DNA from: Candidatus Hydrogenedentota bacterium | Lineage (GTDB): Bacteria > Hydrogenedentota > Hydrogenedentia > Hydrogenedentales > SLHB01 | Assembly (NCBI GenBank): GCA_020847495.1 | Contig: JADLCA010000447.1 | Span: 1 to 32,808, forward strand | Direction of reading: 5' to 3' | DNA length: 32,808 nt | Shown here: positions 26,064-32,808 of the stretch, piece by piece | How the letters are laid out: each line of letters begins with the position of its first letter | How positions within the stretch are numbered: position 1 is the stretch's first letter | Notes under the pieces: model-generated | What the model was told of the DNA's origin: nothing | The model's input: the letters and a program-made list of their open reading frames with translations, nothing else | Database searches by the model: none | Position numbers and translations under genes: made by a program

Positions 26064-28796
26064 CTATTCGCCGGTGTAACCGAGCGCGCGGAGTTCCTCC
26101 ACTACATCCTCCGACAGCGATTTCGCGGCGGAGCGTTTCGTCGTGGGCGGCACGTACCATACGCGCAGCGCGGTCTTTCCCTTCGGGTCGAGCGACGGCA
26201 AGGGGAACTCGCCCTCGGCGGGGTCGAGATTGAGAGTGAATTGTGTACCGGTCCGCAGTTCCTGATTGCCCGCCGCGAGCGTCATCTCGGATCCCGACGT
26301 GGCCGTGACCACGAGCTTTGTGGACGGGTCCGTGGTGCGCAGGATGAGTTCGTCTTTCCCATCGCGGCCCATGATCACGCGTATGGTATTGCCTTTGAGG
26401 ATCATATTCTGCCGGTCGCGGCCCTGTGCGAGGATCGCCGTATCCAGCGCGCTGTCGGCGGTGACCTCCAGTTCGCCCCGCCATTCAGGGTCGGGCGAAC
26501 TGTAGGCAAAATGCCAGCCCTCCGGATTCACCTGGAAGAAGTCAAGGAGGTCCGCGCGCATCTCATCGATCGGCCCGGGCGGGGTCTCGTAGAGGTCGTT
26601 GCGTTCCTGTTTGTCGCTTGTCATGTCGAAGAGTTCGTAGTTGCCGCTCACGACGTCGCGGATGAGCTTGACGGCGTCTGTGCGGATCGCGCGCTGGTTC
26701 ATGCGCTGAATGTAGGCCTTGCCTTGCGGCGGCCGGGACTTCTCGAGGAGGGCCTTGAGATCCTGGCCGTCCACGGGATGCGGCAGCGGAACGCCGATCA
26801 CGCTGAGCACGGTCGGGTACAAGTCGGTGACCTGCACGATGCCGGAGTGCCGCGTGCCCGCATGGTGGCCCTGGGGAAAACGAATGATGAGCGGAACGCG
26901 CGCGCTGGGCTCGTACACGGTGCCGTGGCCGTACTCGCCGTGCTCGCCGAATTCTTCGCCGTGATCGGAGGTGACGATGATCAGCGCGCGGTCGTACAGG
27001 CCAAGTTCCTTCATCTTTTCGAAGAACCCGTGCAGGCTGTGGTCGACCATGCGAATGCAGTCGTCGTAAAGGGCGATGCAATAGGCGACTTCTTCCTGCG
27101 TCGGGGTCAGTTCGCCGCGGTTGGCGGCGAGCATGAAGGCCTCCGCGTCGATCTTCGTGCGGCCTTCCCGCTCGAAGGTGGGCGGCGAGGTGAATTCCTT
27201 GGAGAAGTGCAAGAAAGCTGGATCATCGGGGCCGTAGGGCAGGCCGTCGTACTGGCGCGCGGGTTTCGAGTGCACGTCGAAATTGTGGAAGAAGACGAAC
27301 TGGTTCGGCACAGGATGGTTTTCCATCCAGCCGAGCACAAGCTCCTGCGTTTCGAAAATGCCGCGGAACCGCCAATCGGGGACGTTGTACACGTCGAAGC
27401 CGTGCGCGAAGCCGCGCCAGGGATACAGCCAGAAACTGAAGCCGGTATAGCCCGCGGTGAGATAGCCCGCGCCGCGCAAGGCTTCGGCGAGCGTCACGGT
27501 GGATTCAGGGAGATTCGCATTGGCCGTGAGACCGTGGTTCTTCGGATAAAGCCCGGTAAACATCGTGCCGTGCGAGGGAAGCGTCCAGGTCTCCTGCGCG
27601 ATGGCGTTTTCAAAAACGACGGCCTCCTTGGCGAAGGCGTCGAGATGAGGCGACGTCTCGCGCAGATAGCCATAAGTGGACAAATGGTCCGCGCGCAGCG
27701 TGTCGCACACGATGAGTATGACGGGAATCGAGGCGATGTCCTGGACCTTGCTGTAAACGATGGGGTTGCCCCAGAACGCGTAGTCCGCCGCGGTCAGTTC
27801 GAGGCAATCCACGGAGAAGTGGAGCGTCACCTCTTGGCCGGCGTATTCGGAGAGATCCTTCTCGAAGGGGACCCACATGCGGTGCGGCTCGACCGTGGCA
27901 GGTTCGAGCGTCTCATCCAACAGGTCCACGCGCTTGCCGCCAGATTCCAGCGCGACGTGAAAACGCGCACGGCCGGTCCGCCCGTCTTCCCAAGCGCGCG
28001 GCAGCATGCCGAGGTGCAGATCGAGCGCAGCTGAAGGCGGCACGGTGATGCGCCACGGAGGCAGGGTGCCGTAGAGGGCCTCGTGGGTCTGCGCTTCGAG
28101 CGTGACGCGCGCCGGCGCTTCGGGGGCCGCGTAGAGGAAACGCAATGATGTGAGTTCCACGTTCGCGGGCTGGTCGGAGGGGTAAAACGCGAAACTCTTA
28201 ATCTGTCCCTGCCAGGTCTCGGCGGTGTACGGATCGAGCGGAATCCGGTAGGTGTGGAACTGCTTGTCCGCGAAGATGGGCGTCCCCACGCCTTTGTTAT
28301 GCAGCACCGACGGTTCCAAATCGCTCGACCAGCTCATGCTGCAGCGCGTGCCCACGTCCGCCTTCATGGTCACTTCGAGAACGTTGTAGTGGTCAGCGCG
28401 GAAAGGCAGGTTTGCCTCGACGCTGCTGTACTGGTCGCCCGCGGCGATGCGGATGGAATTCTCGCCATGTTCGACGTATTTGGCGAGGTCGGACTTTTCG
28501 AGCTTCCCCGCGTCACGGAGACCCACTGAGACCCGCAGCGAGGACAAGTCCACGGAAAGCGGCTCGCGCTGCACCTCTTTGCGGCGGAGCAGCAGGTCGT
28601 CCGTGATGCGGAAGACCTGGGCTTTGCCGTCCACGGTCGAAACGAGTTTTGCGGACAGGGGCGCGGAATCCGCCGCGTCCTCCTGGTGCAACTTCGAGAC
28701 GGGGCCGCGCCGGCACCCCGCGAAGGGAAACGCCAACAAGAGAACGAGAACGGCCAGTGCCAATGCGCGGCACCGCGCCAGTCGAGTCGCGAACAT
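26064..28796 (-). CDS. Sulfatase-superfamily lipoprotein with unusual active-site motif
   Basis: The 910-residue protein starts with a lipoprotein-type signal (LLLAFPFAGC; Cys28), so it is probably anchored outside the cytoplasm. Residues ~35-355 are beta-rich with no recognised fold name. The alkaline-phosphatase/sulfatase catalytic domain spans ~355-760: VILIVCDTLRADH (metal aspartates), TWTLPSHGTMFTG (nucleophile loop) and TSDHGEEFGEHGEYGHG. The formylglycine consensus C/S-x-P-x-R is replaced by T-L-P-S-H (Thr405, His409), so a standard FGly sulfatase reaction is doubtful. A Thr-nucleophile phosphotransferase or hydrolase role is an alternative. The C-terminal ~150 residues form another beta domain. 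Start: ATG 28796 is used, but TTG 28802 has a better-spaced GAAGG (seven bases). Confidence 0.88.
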   Translation of the reverse strand: MFATRLARCRALALAVLVLLLAFPFAGCRRGPVSKLHQEDAADSAPLSAKLVSTVDGKAQVFRITDDLLLRRKEVQREPLSVDLSSLRVSVGLRDAGKLEKSDLAKYVEHGENSIRIAAGDQYSSVEANLPFRADHYNVLEVTMKADVGTRCSMSWSSDLEPSVLHNKGVGTPIFADKQFHTYRIPLDPYTAETWQGQIKSFAFYPSDQPANVELTSLRFLYAAPEAPARVTLEAQTHEALYGTLPPWRITVPPSAALDLHLGMLPRAWEDGRTGRARFHVALESGGKRVDLLDETLEPATVEPHRMWVPFEKDLSEYAGQEVTLHFSVDCLELTAADYAFWGNPIVYSKVQDIASIPVILIVCDTLRADHLSTYGYLRETSPHLDAFAKEAVVFENAIAQETWTLPSHGTMFTGLYPKNHGLTANANLPESTVTLAEALRGAGYLTAGYTGFSFWLYPWRGFAHGFDVYNVPDWRFRGIFETQELVLGWMENHPVPNQFVFFHNFDVHSKPARQYDGLPYGPDDPAFLHFSKEFTSPPTFEREGRTKIDAEAFMLAANRGELTPTQEEVAYCIALYDDCIRMVDHSLHGFFEKMKELGLYDRALIIVTSDHGEEFGEHGEYGHGTVYEPSARVPLIIRFPQGHHAGTRHSGIVQVTDLYPTVLSVIGVPLPHPVDGQDLKALLEKSRPPQGKAYIQRMNQRAIRTDAVKLIRDVVSGNYELFDMTSDKQERNDLYETPPGPIDEMRADLLDFFQVNPEGWHFAYSSPDPEWRGELEVTADSALDTAILAQGRDRQNMILKGNTIRVIMGRDGKDELILRTTDPSTKLVVTATSGSEMTLAAGNQELRTGTQFTLNLDPAEGEFPLPSLDPKGKTALRVWYVPPTTKRSAAKSLSEDVVEELRALGYTGE

Positions 28797-29082
28797 GATC
28801 AACGATGTACCTTCATGGTAGGCAGGAAATTGACAGTTGCGGCCAGCACCAAAGCGGAGCCGGCAATGCTCCGAGGTCGAACCTTAGCGCAGGGTGAAAT
28901 CGGGAGTCAAACCGGGATCCCGCGGCTCTAGCGTTCGGGATTCAAAGCTCCCGGCGTGATATTGAGGCTGCTTCACGCCGTCAATCCCCGCAAGCGGAAA
29001 TCCCTCATTGTTTTCACGCCCCCGTGCAACGCGCCGGGTCTTAAGGATGGAACGCAGACATCAACCCTGAGAGGTGCGGCGC
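28797..29082. other. Intergenic region between divergent genes; left boundary of phage module
   Basis: It lies between the sulfatase start and the portal gene start, which are divergent. No tRNA, direct repeat that could be an attachment site, integrase or terminase fragment was seen. GAGAGG at 29069-29074 is the ribosome site of the portal gene. No clear promoter hexamers were recognised. Confidence 0.5.
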
Positions 29083-30360
29083 ATGGCGCGATGGTTGGAT
29101 TGGCTACGAGGAAATGCAAAGGCGGCTGGCGCTTCGCATCCGGCCGCGCAGGTGGGGACCTTCGAATCGCGCGAGCACGCGGCCTCCACACTGCCCCTTT
29201 CGCTCGCGGAGGACCAGCGCCTGTGGCGCGGGCTCGGCTCGGAGTACGTCGCGCTGCCGAACAACACGCCCTTCTCGATGCTTCAGGTGTACCGCTTCCT
29301 CAGCGACGCGATCCCCGACGTATCCGACGCCATCTGGACCTGGAAACGCCTTTGCCAGACCGGATACGACATCGAGATCATCAAGCCGTCCTCGGATGTG
29401 GCGCGGCGTCGCGCGCAACGGCTCCTGCGCGAACTCGATCAGCGCGTCAACAGCGGCGACCGCGGCATGGATGGACTGCTGGATGTCTTCTACACCTCGC
29501 TCTTCACCTACGGTGCGGCGGCGCTCGAAATCGTGTTGACGCAGAGCCGCGAGTCCATCTTTGATGTGATTCCCGTCGATGTGTGGACCGTGCGGTTCCG
29601 CCGCGAGGATGGCCAACTCCAGCCGTATCAAGTCATCGACGGCGAAGCAATTCGTCTGCCCCGTGAACGCTTCATCTACATCGGGCTCGACCGCGACGGC
29701 ACCAACCCTTACGGCCGGTCCATGCTGCGCGCGCTGCCCTTCGTGCTGAAGATTCAGCAGCGGCTCATCGAGGACATGGCGAAGGCCACGCACAACGCCG
29801 GCTGGTCGAAGCTCCACGTGCGCTATACGCCGGACGAGCGCCAGCGCGGCGAATCAGCCGACGCGTACGAGAAACGCATCAACGGCAACTTCGACTCGTT
29901 GCGCGAGAAACTATCCGGGCTCAAGGTGGACCAGAATCTCGTCACCTACGACAACGTCCAGATCGACGTTATTCACGGCGATCAGCATGCGCAGGTCTTC
30001 TACGACAACCACAAGGCGATCGAGGAGCAGGTGATCACGGGCATGCACCTCATGCCAATCCTGCTCGGACGCAACTACGGCACGACCGAAACCTATGGCA
30101 CGGCGCAGTTCGAGATCATCAACCGCCACGTCGAGGCCGTGAATCGCAGCGTCAAGCGCATCCTCGAGCGCCTGTACGGCTTCGAACTCGCGTTGATGTG
30201 GGGCTACGCGGAGGCGCGCGTGAAGATGCGCGGCAACCGTACGGTCGATGTCCTGCGGGAAGCGAACGCGCGTTCACGCGAAATCGCCAACGCGATCCAA
30301 CTCCGCGACGCGGGCTTCATCAATCACGAAGAGGCCGCCAAGACACTCGGCATCGCCTGA
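29083..30360 (+). CDS. Phage portal protein-like
   Basis: The 425-residue protein resembles portal proteins, which form the dodecameric DNA gate at one capsid vertex. Features: IPDVSDAIWTWKRLCQTGYDIEI near residue 75, the YTSLFTYGAAALEIVL strand, DVWTVRFRREDGQLQPYQ, FIYIGLDRDGTNPYGRSMLRALPFVL (a portal hallmark: ...D..G.PYGRSLL) and a C-terminal helical block LLGRNYGTTETYGTAQFEIINRHVEAVNRS. The track starts at GTG 29074. ATG 29083 has GAGAGG eight bases upstream and is preferred. It is the first gene of a plus-strand run of structural genes. The usual terminase upstream of a portal is missing; the preceding gene is the divergent sulfatase. Confidence 0.82.
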   Translation: MARWLDWLRGNAKAAGASHPAAQVGTFESREHAASTLPLSLAEDQRLWRGLGSEYVALPNNTPFSMLQVYRFLSDAIPDVSDAIWTWKRLCQTGYDIEIIKPSSDVARRRAQRLLRELDQRVNSGDRGMDGLLDVFYTSLFTYGAAALEIVLTQSRESIFDVIPVDVWTVRFRREDGQLQPYQVIDGEAIRLPRERFIYIGLDRDGTNPYGRSMLRALPFVLKIQQRLIEDMAKATHNAGWSKLHVRYTPDERQRGESADAYEKRINGNFDSLREKLSGLKVDQNLVTYDNVQIDVIHGDQHAQVFYDNHKAIEEQVITGMHLMPILLGRNYGTTETYGTAQFEIINRHVEAVNRSVKRILERLYGFELALMWGYAEARVKMRGNRTVDVLREANARSREIANAIQLRDAGFINHEEAAKTLGIA

Positions 30361-30392
30361 TCGAAACGAACCTCCAACACGGGAGCATACGC

Positions 30393-31088
30393 ATGGAACT
30401 GGAACCCTTTGTCTTCCGGCGCGAAGGCGCCCTCGTCGCGGCGCGGTCGCTTGCCGAAGAGAACGTCGCGGACGACGTCAGCCGCTTCGCGCTGCGTCCG
30501 CTGGAGCCGCACGAGTTCGCGGTGTTCACACTCGACCTCTGCCACGACCAAATCGACCGCCACTTCAGCCGCTTTCCGCAGGAGGAGTTGACTAAGATCA
30601 ACGCGATGACGCCCGGGCGCCCGCTCATGGAGCGCCACGACCTGCGCGGGTCGCTGCCACGCGGCACCTTCTTCCGGTCGCGCGTACACGATGGCAATGG
30701 CCGTGTGTCGGTGCGCCCGGATGTCTACGTGCTGCGCACGCAACAGAACGCCGGCTTCATTCTCAACATCGAGGGCGGTGTCTACCGCGAGACCTCCATC
30801 GGATTCTCCTTCGAGACGCCTGAATGCTCGATCTGCCACAAAGACCTGCGCACTTGCGACCACGTGCCCGGCAGGACCTACGGCGACCAGCAGTGCCATT
30901 ACGTGATGCGCAACGTGCTCGAAGTCATCGAAGGCTCCATCGTCTCCTCGGGCTCTCAAGGCACCGGCTTCGTCTCCGCGCAACAGGCGGAGCGCGCGTA
31001 CCCGCTGGCACAGGCGTTGAAACGCGCGCGCGACGCGTACCACGAGCCCATCGTGCTGCGCTCGCCTTCGTGGTGGTCCCATGAGTAG
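30393..31088 (+). CDS. Prohead-protease-like phage protein with Cys/His cluster
   Basis: The 231-residue protein follows the portal directly, as prohead proteases do. Candidate catalytic residues fit the U35/HK97-type pattern: His82 in PLMERHDLRG and Ser135 in RETSIGFSF. RFPQEELTKINAMTPGRPL and FFRSRVHDGNGRVSVRPDVYVLR are the expected strands. Unusual for the simple form is a cysteine/histidine cluster, C145-x2-C148-x6-C155-x-H157, in ECSICHKDLRTCDHVPGRTY, which looks like a small zinc knuckle. It would mature the capsid by cleavage. The start is ATG 30393. The track ORF begins 65 codons earlier inside the portal gene. If not a protease, it is at least a conserved head-module protein. Confidence 0.65.
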   Translation: MELEPFVFRREGALVAARSLAEENVADDVSRFALRPLEPHEFAVFTLDLCHDQIDRHFSRFPQEELTKINAMTPGRPLMERHDLRGSLPRGTFFRSRVHDGNGRVSVRPDVYVLRTQQNAGFILNIEGGVYRETSIGFSFETPECSICHKDLRTCDHVPGRTYGDQQCHYVMRNVLEVIEGSIVSSGSQGTGFVSAQQAERAYPLAQALKRARDAYHEPIVLRSPSWWSHE

Positions 31089-31122
31089 CGGCGTGCACGA
31101 GCAAACCGGGAGGACCTGTGCC

Positions 31123-31317
31123 ATGAACTCCGAACCCGAGCGTTGCCCTTACAACATGGTGCACGACGTGCAGATGAACAACCTCGCGGAGGACATCAAG
31201 GAACTGCACCTCCGCGTGCGCAGTCTCGAAACCACCCTCACCCGCGGCGTGATGCTGCTCGTCGCGAACCTCGTCGCCGTCATCGTGTCCCTCGGCCAGC
31301 AACTGCTGCAACCCTGA
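31123..31317 (+). CDS. Small coiled-coil/single-TM protein, XhlA-like layout
   Basis: The 64-residue protein has residues ~15-40 as an amphipathic helix with heptads (NLAEDIKELHLRVRSLETTL) and residues ~42-58 as one transmembrane segment (GVMLLVANLVAVIVSL). This resembles phage XhlA-type holin-associated proteins, where a coiled coil precedes a C-terminal membrane helix. GGGAGGA precedes ATG 31123 by about eight bases. The earlier ATG at 31081 (track) overlaps the protease gene and adds residues without pattern. A holin-like gene would be out of place between protease and capsid genes, so another membrane role is possible. Confidence 0.55.
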   Translation: MNSEPERCPYNMVHDVQMNNLAEDIKELHLRVRSLETTLTRGVMLLVANLVAVIVSLGQQLLQP

Positions 31318-31333
31318 GCGAAAGGAAGTCTTC

Positions 31334-32047
31334 ATGTATTGGAGAGTCACAAGCGAGGAAGTCTCGGGCGGCGCGCGGGAGTCACGTGAGTTCGCGGACG
31401 GTTCCTTCGTACTGCACCGCCATCGCGACGCGGACGGCCCGCACCTCGACCTGCGCATCGAGTGCGGCGACTGCCTCATGGGCTGGCGTATCGACGCGTG
31501 CACTTTCGACGGCGAGCCCTGGGCGACAGAAAAGGCCCCGCACGACCGGCGCTGGCTCGAGCAACACGGCGACGCCGAGTGCGTCGATGCCGGCCTCTAC
31601 CGCTGGGCCGAGCAACGTCCCGACGCACGAGCGCTGCTGCTCATGGGGCGCAACGCGGATCGCATGATCCGTATCGAACGCGCGGAGGGGTTGAATCCAT
31701 CCACCGTACGCGCCGTGCGCGACGCGCTATCCGCATGCAACGTGGAGGCCGCGCACGCGGCGCAATTGATCACGGACGGCGTCACTGCGCGCACGCGCGC
31801 CATCGAGCGTGTCTGCGGCCTCGGCCGTGAACTCGATGGTTCGGCCTTCGACGATGGCCTTTGGCGCCGCACGCTCGCGCAGCTCTCGCTTGACGAGATC
31901 CACGTGCACCTCCGCGCGCTCGAGCTGCGCTTCGACGCCAAGTACCCGCCCAGTCCTGTGTCCCGTCCCGAGCCGCTGCCCTCGCGCGAAGCGGGCCGGC
32001 ACGCGGAACGGGCTCTGACGATCCTTCGCGAAGACGCGCGTGTGTAG
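31334..32047 (+). CDS. Protein with DNA-ligase-D 3'-phosphoesterase-like N-terminus
   Basis: In this 237-residue protein, residues 24-~110 resemble the LigD N-terminal phosphoesterase domain: SFVLHRHRD, then PHLDLRIECGDCLMGWRID. The residues equivalent to the metal-binding His, the second His and the Asp of the LigD H...HYDxRLE block are kept (His30, His37, Asp39). The later GLYRWAEQ...ALLLMGRNADRMIRIER matches the end of such domains. The C-terminal ~120 residues are helical, unrecognised, and end in a proline-rich stretch. The family removes 3' phosphates and ribonucleotides from DNA ends. In a phage head module it might act on packaged or broken DNA, or be a structural protein that reuses the fold. 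Homology by eye only. Confidence 0.5.
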   Translation: MYWRVTSEEVSGGARESREFADGSFVLHRHRDADGPHLDLRIECGDCLMGWRIDACTFDGEPWATEKAPHDRRWLEQHGDAECVDAGLYRWAEQRPDARALLLMGRNADRMIRIERAEGLNPSTVRAVRDALSACNVEAAHAAQLITDGVTARTRAIERVCGLGRELDGSAFDDGLWRRTLAQLSLDEIHVHLRALELRFDAKYPPSPVSRPEPLPSREAGRHAERALTILREDARV

Positions 32048-32098
32048 ACGCTTCGCGGCAATTTCGACAGCAACTTCCCAGAATCAAGGAGAACCATC

Positions 32099-32479
32099 AT
32101 GGCATTTGGAGACGTAGGCGGCGCGGTGACCGAATTGGTCATCACCTGCAAGACCCCGGCCAGCGGCACTGTGAACATCGCCACCGGAGATGCGGTGAAG
32201 CTCACGGGCGCATACACCATCGACAACGCGACCGCCGACGAGGACGCGATCTTCGGCCAGGCGCTGGCCAGTGCGTCCGCAAACGGCATCGGCATTCCGG
32301 TGAAAGTCCGGGGCATCTGCATCTTCACCTACACGGGGGCCGCGCCCGCCGTGGACGGTGTGAAAGGCGTGCTGTGCTCTGCCACGGACGGCACGGTGAA
32401 GGCGCCCGCCTCCGGGAACGGCAAGGGCATCAACCTCAAGGTCGACACGGGGACGAGCAAAGTCCACGTGCTGCTCTAA
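32099..32479 (+). CDS. Capsid decoration/cement protein-like (DUF2190-type)
   Basis: This 126-residue protein is rich in Gly, Ala, Thr and Val, predicted beta, with no charged helices. ATGDAVKLTGAYTIDNATADEDAIFGQAL followed by VKVRGICIFTYTGAAPAVDG is the pattern of small capsid-decorating proteins of the DUF2190 type: an early strand with control over a value, then a shared domain ending in a VDG-type loop. It stabilises the outer capsid surface in known phages. AAGGAG lies about eight bases before ATG 32099. It precedes what should be the major capsid gene. Confidence 0.6.
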   Translation: MAFGDVGGAVTELVITCKTPASGTVNIATGDAVKLTGAYTIDNATADEDAIFGQALASASANGIGIPVKVRGICIFTYTGAAPAVDGVKGVLCSATDGTVKAPASGNGKGINLKVDTGTSKVHVLL

Positions 32480-32529
32480 TCGCGCCAGAGCATGTGGCGG
32501 CTCACATGGCGCTGGGTGTGTGACTGAAA

Positions 32530-32699
32530 GAACATCCCCCTGCACCCCCTTCAAAGGGGGACGTGCATAACTTCACAGTTATGGATTTGCGGCAATGCTT
32601 GGGGTCGCACAAAGGCTTCGGATCACCGGCATATGAAGGCCCGAAGGGCCTCTTGCGTCCCCCTTTGAAGGGGCAGGCCCGCAGGGCCGAGGGGGATGT
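32530..32699. repeat. Family B inverted-end element, reversed copy inside phage operon (B3)
   Basis: The 170-bp element has inverted ends GAACATCCCCCT at the left and AGGGGGATGT at the right (32690-32699). The right half, read in reverse, follows the left half of B2 closely (TCGGCCCTGCGGGCCTGCCC...), so B3 is inverted relative to B2. An internal GGCCCGAAGGGCC hairpin and CCCCTTTGAAGGGG palindromes are present. It separates the decoration-like gene from the next gene. Confidence 0.85.
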
Positions 32700-32747
32700 G
32701 AGGGCAACCAAGCGGCCCCTGATTCAAATCAACGGAGAACATCGAAC

Positions 32748-32808
32748 ATGAACTATCGAGACGATCTCGTGAAGGAACGCCTGGCCTTTCTGAGCCAGGA
32801 ACCCGAGA
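32748..32808 (+). CDS. Start of next phage gene (major capsid protein by position)
   Basis: Only the first 20 codons are visible, beginning MNYRDDLVKERLAFLSQ and running off the window. GGAGA about 10 bases before the ATG is a usable ribosome site. After portal, protease and decoration genes, the major capsid protein is the expected next gene. The visible residues are too few to confirm this. Confidence 0.45.
   Translation, partial: MNYRDDLVKERLAFLSQEPE

Noticed and set aside
25726-26484. 253-codon upstream extension of the cupin ORF
   Set aside because: It runs through family B repeat DNA and antisense to the sulfatase C-terminus; the residues have no family pattern. ATG 25725 is used instead.
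25962-28034. Plus-strand ORF of 690 codons antisense to the sulfatase
   Set aside because: It lies opposite a gene with clear sulfatase motifs; long antisense frames are expected at this GC content. It has no family features and no ribosome site.

Overview
The window is GC-rich and encodes proteins on both strands. It reads as a chromosomal segment of an uncultured, Gram-negative-type bacterium from the Planctomycetes/PVC-like or Hydrogenedentes-like sphere. That placement is inferred from a dockerin-tailed peptidase, a GxGYxYP-family protein, a sulfatase-fold lipoprotein, many polysaccharide genes and dense intergenic palindromes. No rRNA, tRNA, CRISPR array, transposase or integrase was found, so the taxonomic guess is weak.

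Layout. 1-0.5 kb: 3' part of thiG. 0.9-4.4 kb, minus strand: a tightly packed glycan cassette (membrane GT-C-like protein, SAM methyltransferase, family 2 glycosyltransferase). 4.8-5.3 kb: a DinB-fold protein. 5.6-7.9 kb, minus: glgC and a UbiA-family prenyl-phosphate phosphoribosyltransferase. 8.1-9.3 kb, plus: yebC-ruvC. 9.3-10.4 kb: a structured non-coding stretch and a DUF2281-like small gene. 10.4-14.3 kb, minus: M14 carboxypeptidase with dockerin, GNAT acetyltransferase, YihY/BrkB membrane protein. 14.7-20.7 kb: a GxGYxYP protein facing a minus-strand set of CgeB-like glycosyltransferase with C-terminal repeats, MBOAT acyltransferase and SGNH-like partner. 20.9-24.3 kb: an HDOD protein and a hybrid PAS-histidine kinase-receiver. 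24.5-28.8 kb, minus: a cupin-like protein and a sulfatase-superfamily lipoprotein. 29.1 kb to the end, plus: a tailed-phage head module (portal, prohead-protease-like protein, small membrane protein, LigD-phosphoesterase-like protein, decoration-like protein, first codons of another gene).

The most unusual content is of two kinds. First, at least three families of short palindromic or inverted-end repeats fill the gene gaps: A, two 153-bp elements plus one 277-bp tandem version, each bounded by inverted hairpins; B, elements with ends of the AACATCCCCC type; C, hairpins lying just past the stop codons of three minus-strand genes. Second, the phage head module begins at the portal with no terminase upstream. 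It carries a protein resembling the DNA-ligase-D 3'-phosphoesterase domain between protease and capsid genes, and a family-B host repeat sits inside the operon. That suggests a domesticated or decaying phage locus.

All functional calls come from reading motifs and gene order by eye. No database search was possible.
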